DNA of 64,000 nt from Collinsella aerofaciens. Its GTDB lineage: Bacteria > Actinomycetota > Coriobacteriia > Coriobacteriales > Coriobacteriaceae. The translations under genes and the position numbers were made by a program. The notes below the pieces were generated by a model, which was given only the letters and a program-made list of their open reading frames with translations, was not told the DNA's origin and made no database searches. The stretch is taken from contig NZ_OY725717.1 of the NCBI RefSeq assembly GCF_963360655.1, positions 835,694-899,693 on the forward strand, given 5' to 3'. Shown piece after piece: positions 16,450-25,432 of this stretch (position 1 is the stretch's first letter; each line of letters begins with the position of its first letter).

Positions 16450-17565
16450 CTACATCTCCTCCTTCACCAGCGCGGCAAACGCGGCCAGCACCTCGTCATT
16501 TTCCTGCGGGGTGCCCACGGTAATGCGTAGGCAGTCCGCGAGCCCCGGCGCGTAGCTAAAGTCGCGCACCAAAAGTGAATACTCGTCGCGCAGGCGCTCG
16601 CGCACGCGCGTGGCATGCGGCGTGCGCACGAGCACAAAGTTCGCCGCGCTCGGCCACGCCTCCACGGGCAGACCCTCGGCAGCCATTGCGTGCAGGGCAC
16701 ACAGTTCGCGCTCGCGCTCGGATGCAACCTGTGCTACCACGGGTGCGTACGCATCGCGGGCACGCACGCAGGCAAGCGCGGCGGCCTGGCTCAGCACGTT
16801 AACCGAGTAGATCTGGCGAATTGCCGCAAACACATCGATGGCCTCGGGCGCCGCGATCACATAGCCCAGACGCGTGCCGGCGGCGCCGAACGCCTTGGAC
16901 AGCGTATGCAGAATCACCAGGTTGGGATGCTCGGCGATAAGCCCCTGCGCCGTAGTAGCCGCGCCAAACGAATCGTCGGCAAACTCAACGTAGGCCTCGT
17001 CGACCATGACCATGCCGGGGCACGCATCGCACAGGGCCGCGACAAAGTCGAGCGGCGTCACATCGCCCGTGGGGTTATTGGGCGAGGTCACGATCGCCAG
17101 ATTGCACTCGGGCGCCGCTGCGAGCACAGCCGCTTGGTCGAGCTCAAAGCTCGTCGGATCACGCCACACGTCGCGCACCTCGGTCTGGCACAGAGACGCA
17201 AAGAACGCATACTCGCTAAAGCACGGCGGGCAGTTGAGCAGGGTCCGTCCCGCGCCGCCAAACGCCAGCAGGTAGTTATAGAGCAGCTCGTCGCCGCCGT
17301 TGCCCACGCAAATATTCTCACGTGCCACGCCATGCCAGGCAGCAAGCTCATCGCGCAGGTCGTTGGACATGGGGTCGGGATAGCGGTTGAGCGGCGTGGC
17401 AGCCAGGGCCGCGTCGACCGCCTTGCGCACGCCAGCCGGCACGGGATAGGTGTTCTCGTTGGCCGAAAGATTGATGCGCGTGGGCGCAAAGTCGGGATCG
17501 TAGGGTTCGATACCGGCCAAGTAGGGCTGGACGAGCTCCTTCATGCGCGGCGTGAGTTCGGCCAT
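16450..17565 (-). CDS. hisC: Histidinol-phosphate aminotransferase
   Basis: 371 aa from ATG 17565 (MAELTPRMKELVQPYLAGIEPY) with GGAGG 7 bp upstream; the longer frame is rejected. A fold-type I PLP enzyme: NLSANENTYPVP near the start, substrate loop SPNNPTGDVTP, MVDEAYVEFAD with the PLP-binding Asp, and the Schiff-base lysine in ILHTLSKAFGAAGTRLGY. It converts imidazole acetol phosphate to histidinol phosphate using glutamate. Start is 1 bp from the hisD stop. Confidence 0.95.
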   Translation of the reverse strand: MAELTPRMKELVQPYLAGIEPYDPDFAPTRINLSANENTYPVPAGVRKAVDAALAATPLNRYPDPMSNDLRDELAAWHGVARENICVGNGGDELLYNYLLAFGGAGRTLLNCPPCFSEYAFFASLCQTEVRDVWRDPTSFELDQAAVLAAAPECNLAIVTSPNNPTGDVTPLDFVAALCDACPGMVMVDEAYVEFADDSFGAATTAQGLIAEHPNLVILHTLSKAFGAAGTRLGYVIAAPEAIDVFAAIRQIYSVNVLSQAAALACVRARDAYAPVVAQVASERERELCALHAMAAEGLPVEAWPSAANFVLVRTPHATRVRERLRDEYSLLVRDFSYAPGLADCLRITVGTPQENDEVLAAFAALVKEEM

Positions 17566-17566
17566 G

Positions 17567-19003
17567 TTAGGCCTCCTCGCCAGCCACGCCAGCGCCATCT
17601 GCGCCTGCTGCCGCCAGGTCCACGCCCTCGGCAACCGTCGCGGTCGTATCACCCGGCCAGGCAACCTTGGTCAGGTCGGCCGCGGCCAGCGACTCGACGC
17701 TCACGGCATCCTCGCCTTGTTCCAGCACGCGGCGACGCAGAGCGGCGGAAAGCGCGTGTGCCCACAGACCCTCGGCCTCGGCTAAACGCTGTGTGGCGGG
17801 AGCGTCGGAGAGCAGGCCCTCGGGTGTATAGCAAATGATACTCGAGCGCTTAACGAACTCTTCGACCGAAAGCGGGTTGGAGAACATGGCCGTGCCGCCG
17901 GTCGGCAGCGTGTGGTTGGGGCCGGCAACATAATCGCCAAGCGGCTCGGAGCTCCAAGCGCCCACAAAGATGGCGCCGGCGTTGCGAATGCCGCCAAGCA
18001 GGCCCATCGCATCCTTGCAGTGCAGCTCCAGGTGCTCGGGCGCCACGGTGTTCACGGCCTCGACGGCGGCAGCCATATCGGCGGCCACCACGATGGTGCC
18101 CTCGTTGTCGAGCGAGGCGCGCGTGATTTCGGCGCGTGGCGACTGCGCCACCAGAATGTCGATGCCAGCCTCGACCTCGCGCGCAAACTGCCCATCGCAG
18201 GTCACCAGATAACAGGCGGCCAGCGGATCGTGCTCGGCCTGGGCCATCAGGTCTGCCGCGACCACCACGGGCTTGGCCGTGGCATCGGCCAGCACGCAGA
18301 CCTCGGACGGGCCAGCGACCATGTCGATTCCCACGCCGCCCGAGACAATCTGCTTGGCAGCGGCAACAAAAGCGTTGCCCGGACCGGTGATTTTATCGAC
18401 ACGCGGAATGCTCTCGGTACCGTATGCCAGCGCGGCCACGGCCTGGGCGCCGCCCACCATATAGATTTCGTCCACGCCGCCGAGCTTTGCTGCGGCGAGC
18501 GTGTAGGGGCTGATCAGGCCGTCTTTTTGCGGCGGGGTCACCATAACCACGCGCTTGACGCCGGCAACCTTGGCGGGAATGGCGTTCATGAGCACCGTGG
18601 AGGGATACTGCGCGCGACCGCCCGGCACATAGATGCCAGCCGCCGCGAGCGGGGTCACCTTAACGCCGAGCATCGTGCCGTCCGGGCGCGTGGTAAACCA
18701 GCTCTGTTCGACCTCGCGCTGGTGGAACTCGCGAATCTGGCGCGCGGCCTTCTCGAGCGCGGCGACAAAGGCCGGATCGAGGCCTTCGAGCGCGGCATCG
18801 ATCTGCTCCTGTGGCAGGCGGAAGCTCTGCAGCTCAACACCGTCAAAGCGCTGGCAGTAATCGCGCACCGCGGCATCGCCGTTGGCGCGCACATTGGCCA
18901 CGATATCGCGGACGGCGTCGACGATGTTTTGCGGCAGCACGCCCTTGCGGTTGAGCTGGTTGGTAACGAGGCGCTCACCGGGAGCAAGCTTGATGGTCTT
19001 CAT
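17567..19003 (-). CDS. hisD: Histidinol dehydrogenase
   Basis: 478 aa; it oxidises histidinol to histidine in two NAD+-dependent steps. Signature sequence [34 protein letters not shown] and [23 protein letters not shown] are complete, and [20 protein letters not shown] contains the catalytic region. It runs ~45 aa longer than the family average because of an alanine-rich C-terminal tail ([21 protein letters not shown]). Confidence 0.97.
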   Translation of the reverse strand: MKTIKLAPGERLVTNQLNRKGVLPQNIVDAVRDIVANVRANGDAAVRDYCQRFDGVELQSFRLPQEQIDAALEGLDPAFVAALEKAARQIREFHQREVEQSWFTTRPDGTMLGVKVTPLAAAGIYVPGGRAQYPSTVLMNAIPAKVAGVKRVVMVTPPQKDGLISPYTLAAAKLGGVDEIYMVGGAQAVAALAYGTESIPRVDKITGPGNAFVAAAKQIVSGGVGIDMVAGPSEVCVLADATAKPVVVAADLMAQAEHDPLAACYLVTCDGQFAREVEAGIDILVAQSPRAEITRASLDNEGTIVVAADMAAAVEAVNTVAPEHLELHCKDAMGLLGGIRNAGAIFVGAWSSEPLGDYVAGPNHTLPTGGTAMFSNPLSVEEFVKRSSIICYTPEGLLSDAPATQRLAEAEGLWAHALSAALRRRVLEQGEDAVSVESLAAADLTKVAWPGDTTATVAEGVDLAAAGADGAGVAGEEA

Positions 19004-19108
19004 ATCGGTATCCCCTATCGGTCGAGGTTGCGTCTGAAAAACGAAAGGCCGGGCGGCGGCGCCAATCAGCCCGCAGCCCGGACGTTGGGGCGCCCGTGCG
19101 TGCTCGCG

Positions 19109-20824
19109 CTATTGCGCCGAGCCCGCGACGGGCTCAAAATGCTTGTCCTTCACGGCCGCGGCCAGGCGATCTGCCAGATTACGCACGCGCGGATCCAAGC
19201 GAGCGGCACCCGGATTGACGAAGAAGCGCGCCGTGCAGTCCATAATGCGACCAGTAATAACCAGGTCGTTGTCACGCAGCGTGGCGCCCGTGGCGGTGAT
19301 GTCTACGATACGGTCGGTCATGCCGACAATGGGGCCCAGCTCGATGTTGCCGTGCAGCGAAACGATGTCGGCGTTCACGCCGCGCTCGGCATACCAGGCG
19401 CTCGCGATGCGCGGGTACTTGGTGGCCACGCGAAGCGACCCGCGGCGGGCATAGTTGCGCTCGGCCTGGCCGGCGCGCCACGCGGGCTCCGCCTCGATAA
19501 AGGTGCACAGACCGTAGCCCAGATCGACCAGCTGCAGCAGGTTGAGGTCTGCCTCGATAAGCGAGTCCCAACCGCAGATGCCGCAATCGGCACCGCCGCA
19601 GCCCACAAAGGCGGGCGCGTCGCCGGGACGCACGATGACAAACTCGATATCGCCGACCGTGCCCTCGCCGGCACGCGTGTCGCGGCCGCGCACGATCAGG
19701 TGACGGCCGGGGTCGCGCAGCTCAGAGACGTCCAAGCCCGCGGCCTCGAGCACGTCGAGCGTGTCGGCCTTAAGCGAGCCCTTGGGCACGGCGATGCGCA
19801 GCGGGCCCTCGGCGCCACGGCCCGCAGCGTGATCGCCGTCGGAAGCGGCGTCCTCGGCCGAGGTGCGCGCGGCCTCCAAGCGCTCGAGCGAAAAGGCGAA
19901 GCCCGCCGCTGGCACCTCGATACCGTCGCCAAATGCGCCGGTAAAGATAGAGTCGTAGCGACCGCCCGAGCCCACCGGATCGGGCAGGCCGCCGGCATAG
20001 GCCTTAAAGACCAGGCCCGTGTAGTAATCGAAAGAGTTCATGATAGAGAAGTCGAACGACAGCACCTGGGCGTCCTCGGGTGCCAGGCCCTCGACCAGGG
20101 CACGCAGCTCGCGCGTCAGCGGCGCGACGATACCGGCGGCCTCCAGCAGCGCGTCCACGCGGTCGAGCACCTCGGCACCGCCGTGCAGACGCGGCAGCTC
20201 GCTAATGGCGGCCTTGACGGCATCGGACTCGACGCTTACCGCCACGCGGGCATCGAGGCCCACAAAGTCGTTGGCATGCACGCAGCGCAGGGCCTCGGCA
20301 GCCAGCTCACGATCCTCGCACGCCGCAAGCAGCTCCTTAAACGGACGCACGCTACCTGCGATAATGCGCGCATCGGGCAGCGCCAACTTGCGCACGGCCT
20401 CGGCCACGAGCGAGACAATCTCGACATCGCCCGCGGTATCGCCCGCGCCGATAAGCTCAAAACCCAGTTGCGTAAACTGACGCGAGCCGCCGGCATTGCG
20501 CTGACACTCGCGGACCACCGGCGCCTCATAGCGCAGGCGCAGCGGCAGATCGGCCGCGCGCATGCGAGTCGAAACCAGGCGAACGATCGGCAGCGTGTTG
20601 TCGGGACGGACCACCAGCAGGCGACCATCATCGTCAAAGAGCTTAAACGGCGTGTCCGCAATGCGGCCGCCCTCCTCGAGTGAGCCCTTGTCCTCGAGCA
20701 GTGGCGTCTCGACCGGCAGGTAATGATGCTCCCTAAAGCAGCCCTTCACCGTACATGCGATCTCCTCGCGCGCCTGAGCCTCCTCGGGCAATATGTCCCG
20801 GAATCCCCACGGTGTGGCCGTCAT
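19109..20824 (-). CDS. hisZG: HisZ-HisG fusion: ATP phosphoribosyltransferase, regulatory plus catalytic subunits
   Basis: 571 aa. Residues ~1-325 are a HisZ/histidyl-tRNA-synthetase-like domain (WGFRDILPEEAQAREEI, VVRPDNTLPIVRL, GSGGRYDSIFTGAFG). An acidic-alanine linker (~326-343) leads into a short-form HisG at ~344-560: PLRIAVPKGSLKADTLDVL, then the signature VSLHGNIELGPIVGMTDRIVDITATG. HisG adds PRPP to ATP, the first committed step; short HisG needs HisZ for activity and histidine feedback. The two are normally separate genes. It is the first gene of the minus-strand his operon. Confidence 0.93.
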   Translation of the reverse strand: MTATPWGFRDILPEEAQAREEIACTVKGCFREHHYLPVETPLLEDKGSLEEGGRIADTPFKLFDDDGRLLVVRPDNTLPIVRLVSTRMRAADLPLRLRYEAPVVRECQRNAGGSRQFTQLGFELIGAGDTAGDVEIVSLVAEAVRKLALPDARIIAGSVRPFKELLAACEDRELAAEALRCVHANDFVGLDARVAVSVESDAVKAAISELPRLHGGAEVLDRVDALLEAAGIVAPLTRELRALVEGLAPEDAQVLSFDFSIMNSFDYYTGLVFKAYAGGLPDPVGSGGRYDSIFTGAFGDGIEVPAAGFAFSLERLEAARTSAEDAASDGDHAAGRGAEGPLRIAVPKGSLKADTLDVLEAAGLDVSELRDPGRHLIVRGRDTRAGEGTVGDIEFVIVRPGDAPAFVGCGGADCGICGWDSLIEADLNLLQLVDLGYGLCTFIEAEPAWRAGQAERNYARRGSLRVATKYPRIASAWYAERGVNADIVSLHGNIELGPIVGMTDRIVDITATGATLRDNDLVITGRIMDCTARFFVNPGAARLDPRVRNLADRLAAAVKDKHFEPVAGSAQ

Positions 20825-20860
20825 CTGGTGAGCCTCCTCATGCTGTGTTTCATATAGAGC

Positions 20861-20905
20861 AGAAGACCGGCATAGCTCCGCCGGTCTTCTGGGTACTTTA
20901 GCATA
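20861..20905 (-). promoter_or_regulatory. Promoter -10 and leader hairpin of the his operon
   Basis: On the minus strand TATGCT (plus 20900-20905) resembles a -10, with start expected near 20893. The transcript would begin with an 11-bp stem AGAAGACCGGC/GCCGGTCTTCT (20861-20871, 20880-20890). No T run follows the stem and I find no T-box or histidine-rich leader peptide. Confidence 0.45.
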
Positions 20906-20966
20906 CTAGAGTGTTTGCGGGGAGAATCGTCCTCCTCGGCTCATAGCGTATTCATTTGGAAACATA

Positions 20967-21106
20967 GGGGAAAGCGTGTCCCGCCCGCCAGCCAAAAACT
21001 GGGATGCGGTTTCCGGTTGAGGTCCTCAGCGGAAAGTGTGTCCCATTCTGAGCGCCTGTTCTGGGACGTGCTTTCCGCCAGAAGCCTCAAGCGGAAAGCA
21101 CGTCCC
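20967..21106. repeat. Array of alternating GCGGAAAGCACGTCCC units
   Basis: Units lie at 20967-20982 (degenerate), 21001-21014 (inverted, partial), 21029-21045, 21062-21078 (inverted, perfect ends) and 21091-21106. Neighbouring inverted units can pair into hairpins. The array fills the 326-bp gap between the his operon promoter and the epimerase gene and resembles a BIME built of REP units. Confidence 0.75.
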
Positions 21107-21150
21107 GTTTCTCAAAAAACGTCAAACGCCAACTCGGCGCCCTGTCCCAC

Positions 21151-21987
21151 TTAGGCGCCAATCGCGCGTCGGTACTCTGCCATTACCTGCGCATCGGCAG
21201 CTGCGGGGTCGGCAAAATAGCGCCAGTCATAGGTCTCGGCCGAAACAACTCCGCGATAGCCGCGCGTCACCAGCCTATCCAGGTCGGCGCGCATATCGCG
21301 GTCGCCGTCACCCCAAGCAAGATGCGTCGTGCCATCTGCCGCAACATCGACAAAATGCACGTGGGCGACATCATCGCCAAGCAGATCGAAATAATCGTCG
21401 ATGGTATCCCCCGCCACCGCCATAGCGCCCAAATCCAGACACGCCTTAAGTGCCGGATGATCAACTGCCTCGATCATGCACTTCGTATCGGCCGCCGAGT
21501 TCACGATCATCGACTCAACCGGTTGTAGGGCCTCGAGCACCAGTCGCACGCCGCGCTCTCCCGCATGCTCGGCAATCGCACGCAGCATCGAGGCGCTGCG
21601 ACCCCACGCGTCCTCGATCGGCTCGTTCAAAAATGCCCAGCCGCTCGAGACCATGACCTGCTCGGCTCCAAGTTCCGCCGCGATATCTACAACGTTCTTA
21701 AAGTACGCGAGCGTGCGGGCACGCGCCTCATTCCCGCGCGCCGCGATATTCCACGGCTTGGGGTTGTTCTGTTCGGGACAAAGCCCCACAATCCGAACCC
21801 CATACCGCTGCGACAGCTCCCGCACCTGCTCGAGCGAATCGTATCCATGGCAATCGACATACAGATGCATCGCCCCGGTCCAAAGCTCGCAACACGTGTA
21901 GCCCGAGGCCGCTGCCGAAGAAAAGAATTCCTCAAGGTCAAAATAACGATGGCTGATATTCATGACGGCAAGCTGGGGATAGCTCAT
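21151..21987 (-). CDS. FrlC-like sugar epimerase (xylose isomerase-like TIM barrel)
   Basis: 278 aa from ATG 21987 (MSYPQLAVMNISHRYFDLEE) with TTGGAGAG upstream. AP-endonuclease-2/TIM-barrel motifs are EQVMVSSGWAF, RLVLEALQP, KACLDLGAMAVAG, VHFVDVAADG and GVVSAETYDW, providing Glu, Asp, His and Glu metal ligands. The layout follows E. coli FrlC, which interconverts fructoselysine and psicoselysine. It lies 73 bp after an FrlB-like deglycase gene, supporting the same role here, though other sugar epimerisations are possible. Confidence 0.72.
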   Translation of the reverse strand: MSYPQLAVMNISHRYFDLEEFFSSAAASGYTCCELWTGAMHLYVDCHGYDSLEQVRELSQRYGVRIVGLCPEQNNPKPWNIAARGNEARARTLAYFKNVVDIAAELGAEQVMVSSGWAFLNEPIEDAWGRSASMLRAIAEHAGERGVRLVLEALQPVESMIVNSAADTKCMIEAVDHPALKACLDLGAMAVAGDTIDDYFDLLGDDVAHVHFVDVAADGTTHLAWGDGDRDMRADLDRLVTRGYRGVVSAETYDWRYFADPAAADAQVMAEYRRAIGA

Positions 21988-22060
21988 AATTACTCTCCAA
22001 CCCAAGCGAGGCCCCGTTCCATATAGGAGCGAGGCCCGATTACACAAACGTTATTTGCTC

Positions 22061-23122
22061 TTAGTAGTCGAACTGGTGATAGTAGCGACGGTAGTTGAGG
22101 TTGTGCTTGGTGACCGTCTCGTAGTAAGCGGCAAGGCGATCGGTGATCAGCGAGGAGAGGATCCACGGGGAGACGATGACGCGGAACTCGTCGTCAAGGC
22201 CGGGGATCGCGAACTCGGCGGTATCGATGATGTTGATGTCGGTGTCGCCGGTCACGCCGCGGGTCAGGAACGCGCGGGCGCGCTCGTCGAGCTTGCGGTT
22301 CTCGTCCTCGCCCATGAACAGGAACACGGGGACGCCCGGCTCCACGAGCTCGAGGGTGCCGTGGAAGAAGTCGGCCGAGGTGATGTAGCGGGTGCGCTTC
22401 CACTGCATCTCCTCCAGGATGCACATCGAGAACAGGATGGTCTCGCCCCACAGGGCGCCGGAGCCGATGAACATGGTGTAGGGGGCCAGGGCGTACTTCT
22501 TGGCGAGCTCCTCGGCGCGCGGCTCGAAGCTCTTGCGGATGTCGACCAGGTGGGTCCAAACGTCCTTGGTCTGCTCGATGAACTTATCGAACTTGGGGAA
22601 GCAGCCGCGGCGGTTGAGCAGGCGCAGGCCGAAGCAGTCGGCGAGGTAGTAGCCCATCTCGCAGCCACCGTTACCATGATCGGAAGCCATCTTGACGCAA
22701 TTCTCGGCGCCGACAGCCTGGCCGATGGGGCCCTCGGGCTTGGTCATGGCGTAGACGCGAATGCCCTTTTCCTTCATCTTCTTGACGGCCTCGAGGACCT
22801 CGGGGGTGGTGCCGGACTCGGAGGCGGTGAGCACGACGGACTTCTCGGTCATGCGCTTGTGGCCGGAGACGTTCCACTCGGCGGCGTGGATCAGGTAGAC
22901 CTCGAGGTCGCGGTCGCCGAACTTGTTCATGAGGTACTCGAGCTGCATGAGCTCGTCCCAGGTGCCGCCGACGCCCATCAGGAACACGGCGTCGTAGCCC
23001 TCGTCGGCGACCTTGTCGGCGAGCTCAATCATCTTCTTGCCGGTCTCGTAGACGTTCTTGCCGTCCTCGACGTAGCCCTCCTGGCTAAAGTGCATGATCT
23101 CGATCTTCTCGGTTTCCTTCAT
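22061..23122 (-). CDS. FrlB-like SIS-domain deglycase (copy A)
   Basis: 353 aa from ATG 23122 (MKETEKIEIMHFSQEGY), AAAGGA upstream. Two SIS domains: the first has FLMGVGGTWDELMQLEYL and LTASESGTTPEVLEAVKKM, the second MFIGSGALWGETILFSM and FFHGTLELVEPGVPVFLFMGEDENR. The last segment and the C-terminal RRYYHQFDY closely echo E. coli FrlB (HGPLEIVEPGVPFLFLLGNDES, ending RRYYGGLVEY). FrlB splits fructoselysine 6-phosphate into glucose 6-phosphate and lysine. A nearly identical paralogue lies at 27251-28312. Confidence 0.82.
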   Translation of the reverse strand: MKETEKIEIMHFSQEGYVEDGKNVYETGKKMIELADKVADEGYDAVFLMGVGGTWDELMQLEYLMNKFGDRDLEVYLIHAAEWNVSGHKRMTEKSVVLTASESGTTPEVLEAVKKMKEKGIRVYAMTKPEGPIGQAVGAENCVKMASDHGNGGCEMGYYLADCFGLRLLNRRGCFPKFDKFIEQTKDVWTHLVDIRKSFEPRAEELAKKYALAPYTMFIGSGALWGETILFSMCILEEMQWKRTRYITSADFFHGTLELVEPGVPVFLFMGEDENRKLDERARAFLTRGVTGDTDINIIDTAEFAIPGLDDEFRVIVSPWILSSLITDRLAAYYETVTKHNLNYRRYYHQFDY

Positions 23123-23204
23123 GGCTTTTCCTTTCTGTCCTGCACGCAACTCTATACATCGCGTTTCTTTTCGATACCAATTATAGACATACATCTAATG
23201 TGTT

Positions 23205-23274
23205 TTTAATACCACTTATCAATCTGCTCCAATCCTCGGTGAACGGTCGAAATTCTCTGGTGAGTGGTATTAAA
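23205..23274 (-). promoter_or_regulatory. Inverted operator pair upstream of the FrlB-like/FrlC-like operon
   Basis: TTTAATACCACT at 23205-23216 is repeated in perfect inversion at 23263-23274. A related TTCGATACCAAT lies at 23170-23181. Between the pair is TCGGTGAACGGT (23236-23247), which recurs upstream of other sugar operons. Likely sites of one of the GntR regulators at 29.7-31.1 kb. Confidence 0.6.
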
Positions 23275-23292
23275 TTAGAATTGAATGTATAG

Positions 23293-24507
23293 CTAACGCC
23301 TCTGGCGCCTCCCTTGTGTGACAAAGAACAGCGTTCCTACCAGCGCAATAATGGTCGATGCCCCAAACAGTACCGTCTGGACACCCAAAGCCTCCGCCAA
23401 AAACGGAGCCGCCAGCAGCGGCAGCACGCCGGCGCTCATCAGGCCAAAACGCACAAAGCCGGTAATGCGCCCCAGGTATTTGATGTCAGCGCGCTCCTGA
23501 ATCAAGATCATCTGCAGCGGTTCCAGGAATCCCCAGGCCAGACCGTTAATCGCCTGACCGATAATCGCGACCCCCAGCATATCGGTGCCCACGTACACCA
23601 TGGACCCAATGCCCACGGCCATGAGCGCGCCGAGCAGCAATCGCAGGTTGACATGGCGGGCAGAAAGCTTGGTCAGGATGAACGCGCCCACCGAGGAAGT
23701 GAGGCCCACGACCGAGGACAGCCAGCCCAGCCAGACGATATCCACGTTGAGCACATCGCGATAGAACAACGACTCCAGCGAATCGAACGCGCCAAACGCA
23801 AAGAAGCCCAGAAAGCCCGAGATAAAGATAAGGCGCAGGTCGTGGTCGCGAAACGTAAGTCGCGCGCCCTCGGCCATGCCGCCCAGAATGCCGCCCTTCG
23901 GCTTCTCCCCTTTTGCGGGAGCAACACACTCGTGACAGCCCAAGGAGAGCACGGCCGCCACACCCATCATGCCCGCCATGAGCAGATAGACCGATTGCGT
24001 GGCAAAACAGCTCACGATGGCACCACCGAGCAGCGGGCCAGCGGTATAGGCAATATTGCTGTAGAACACCATGAGGCCGTTCACGCGGGTACGGCCCTCG
24101 GTGGTCGACTCCAGGTATCCCGGAAACGCATGCGTGCAGGTGTTGATAAAGCCGCCCGCAAGTCCCAAGACGCACGCGGCAAACACAAGCCCGGGGACAG
24201 ACAACGGCGCCAACCCCACGCCAAGCGATAGCACAGCCGTAATCACGCACGTCACAAACGACGTCCGGCGCGGTCCAAAGCGGTCGATGACCGAGCCCGA
24301 CACCATATTGCCCACCGACGTCATAAGATTGCGCACGAGCGTAATGGCGGCAACCAAAAAGGCCGTGCCGGCCAGATCATACGTGGCCGCACCGATAAGC
24401 CCCAAAAAGTAGACCGCGTTGTTGGCACACCACTGCAGGGACTCAATAAGAATCAGCCTGACCTCTGCCGGCGTCAGGCGCATTGCTTCGCGATCCTTCG
24501 CGAACAT
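23293..24507 (-). CDS. Major facilitator superfamily transporter
   Basis: 404 aa with about 12 hydrophobic helices and a central loop rich in charged residues (CHECVAPAKGEKPKGGILGG). The loop 2-3 MFS signature is VSGSVIDRFGPRRTS, and a weaker repeat is seen in the second half. No substrate can be assigned. It lies inside the Amadori locus, after the PTS operon terminator and before the second deglycase operon, so export of a product such as lysine or uptake of a glycated compound is possible. Confidence 0.8.
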   Translation of the reverse strand: MFAKDREAMRLTPAEVRLILIESLQWCANNAVYFLGLIGAATYDLAGTAFLVAAITLVRNLMTSVGNMVSGSVIDRFGPRRTSFVTCVITAVLSLGVGLAPLSVPGLVFAACVLGLAGGFINTCTHAFPGYLESTTEGRTRVNGLMVFYSNIAYTAGPLLGGAIVSCFATQSVYLLMAGMMGVAAVLSLGCHECVAPAKGEKPKGGILGGMAEGARLTFRDHDLRLIFISGFLGFFAFGAFDSLESLFYRDVLNVDIVWLGWLSSVVGLTSSVGAFILTKLSARHVNLRLLLGALMAVGIGSMVYVGTDMLGVAIIGQAINGLAWGFLEPLQMILIQERADIKYLGRITGFVRFGLMSAGVLPLLAAPFLAEALGVQTVLFGASTIIALVGTLFFVTQGRRQRR

Positions 24508-24523
24508 ACGAACTCCTTCTATA

Positions 24524-24564
24524 CAAAAAGGGGATGGAGGGCATAGGCCTGCTCCATCCCCTTT
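24524..24564 (-). terminator. Terminator of the mannose-family PTS operon
   Basis: On the minus strand a 13-bp stem (AAAGGGGATGGAG/CTCCATCCCCTTT) is followed by TTTTTGTAT. It separates the PTS IID gene from the MFS gene. Confidence 0.85.
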
Positions 24565-24598
24565 CCAGGTTGCAACGAAAATCTATGCAGCCGGGCCC

Positions 24599-25432
24599 TT
24601 ACGCCAGCACGCCGAAGAACGCGCCGATGATGCCCACGACCATGGTGGCAACGATCAGCACCATGGGGTTGATCTTCTTGGACAGCAGCCAGTAGTACAG
24701 CCAGAAGGCGATCATGCCGAGCATGCCGGGCATGATGCCGTCCAGGATGTCCTGGAGGGTCTGGGCGTCCTCGCCCGAGCCGATGGCCACCGGGATGCTG
24801 GCCCAGAACATGTCCTTGCACATGGCGCCCACGACCATGACGCCCACGATGCCCACGCAGGTCATGATCTTCTGCATGAGGCCGGTCCTCTGGGCCTCGT
24901 CCAGGAAGCCCACGCCCAGCTCGTAGCCCTTGACGGCGCCCCAGACGCGCAGCGCGAAGCCGGGGACGTTGTAGATGAGCAGGAAGGCGATGGGGCCGAA
25001 GGGGTTGCCGGCCTGGCACAGGCTGATGCCCACCGCGGCGGCGACCACGCGCAGCGTCGACAGGAAGATGGAGTCGCCGATGCCGGACAGCGGGCCCATG
25101 AGGGCGGCCTTGACGTCGTTGACGCTCTCGGGCTCGATCTCGCCGCGGGCGACCTTCTCCTCCATGGCCATCGCGATGCCGCCGACGAACGGGGCGAACT
25201 GGACGGTGATGTTGAAGAACGCGCAGTGGCGGTGCAGGGCCTCGGCGTAGTCGTCGGGGCGGCCGGCGTAGATCTTCTTGAGCATGTTGGCGACCATCAG
25301 GCAGAAGGCGATGTTCATCTGCTTGTAGTAGGTCCAGGAGAACTCCATGCCCAGGGCGCCGACGTTGACGGCGCTCTTGACGAGGTCGGAGCGCGTGATC
25401 TTGTTCTCGGGACTAGAAGTCATCGTCCTCAT
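24599..25432 (-). CDS. PTS mannose-family IID subunit
   Basis: 277 aa, usual IID length. Family blocks: WTYYKQMNIAFCLMVANMLKKIY near the start, HCAFFNITVQFAPFVGGIAMAMEE, and ALMGPLSGIGDSIFLSTLR. C-terminal helices (MLGMIAFWLYYWLLSKKINP, VLIVATMVVGIIGAFFGVLA) anchor it in the membrane. With IIC it forms the channel. Its start overlaps the end of the IIC gene by 20 bp. Confidence 0.93.
   Translation of the reverse strand: MRTMTSSPENKITRSDLVKSAVNVGALGMEFSWTYYKQMNIAFCLMVANMLKKIYAGRPDDYAEALHRHCAFFNITVQFAPFVGGIAMAMEEKVARGEIEPESVNDVKAALMGPLSGIGDSIFLSTLRVVAAAVGISLCQAGNPFGPIAFLLIYNVPGFALRVWGAVKGYELGVGFLDEAQRTGLMQKIMTCVGIVGVMVVGAMCKDMFWASIPVAIGSGEDAQTLQDILDGIMPGMLGMIAFWLYYWLLSKKINPMVLIVATMVVGIIGAFFGVLA

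Noticed and set aside
17912-20683. 923-codon open frame on the plus strand opposite hisD and hisZG
   Set aside because: It mirrors two well-supported genes; its sequence is His/Arg/Gly/Ala-rich low-complexity translation typical of antisense frames in GC-rich DNA and has no ribosome site.
20825-20960. T-box or histidine leader-peptide attenuator upstream of the his operon
   Set aside because: No T-box consensus, no His-codon run and no T-tailed terminator; only a 5' hairpin is seen.
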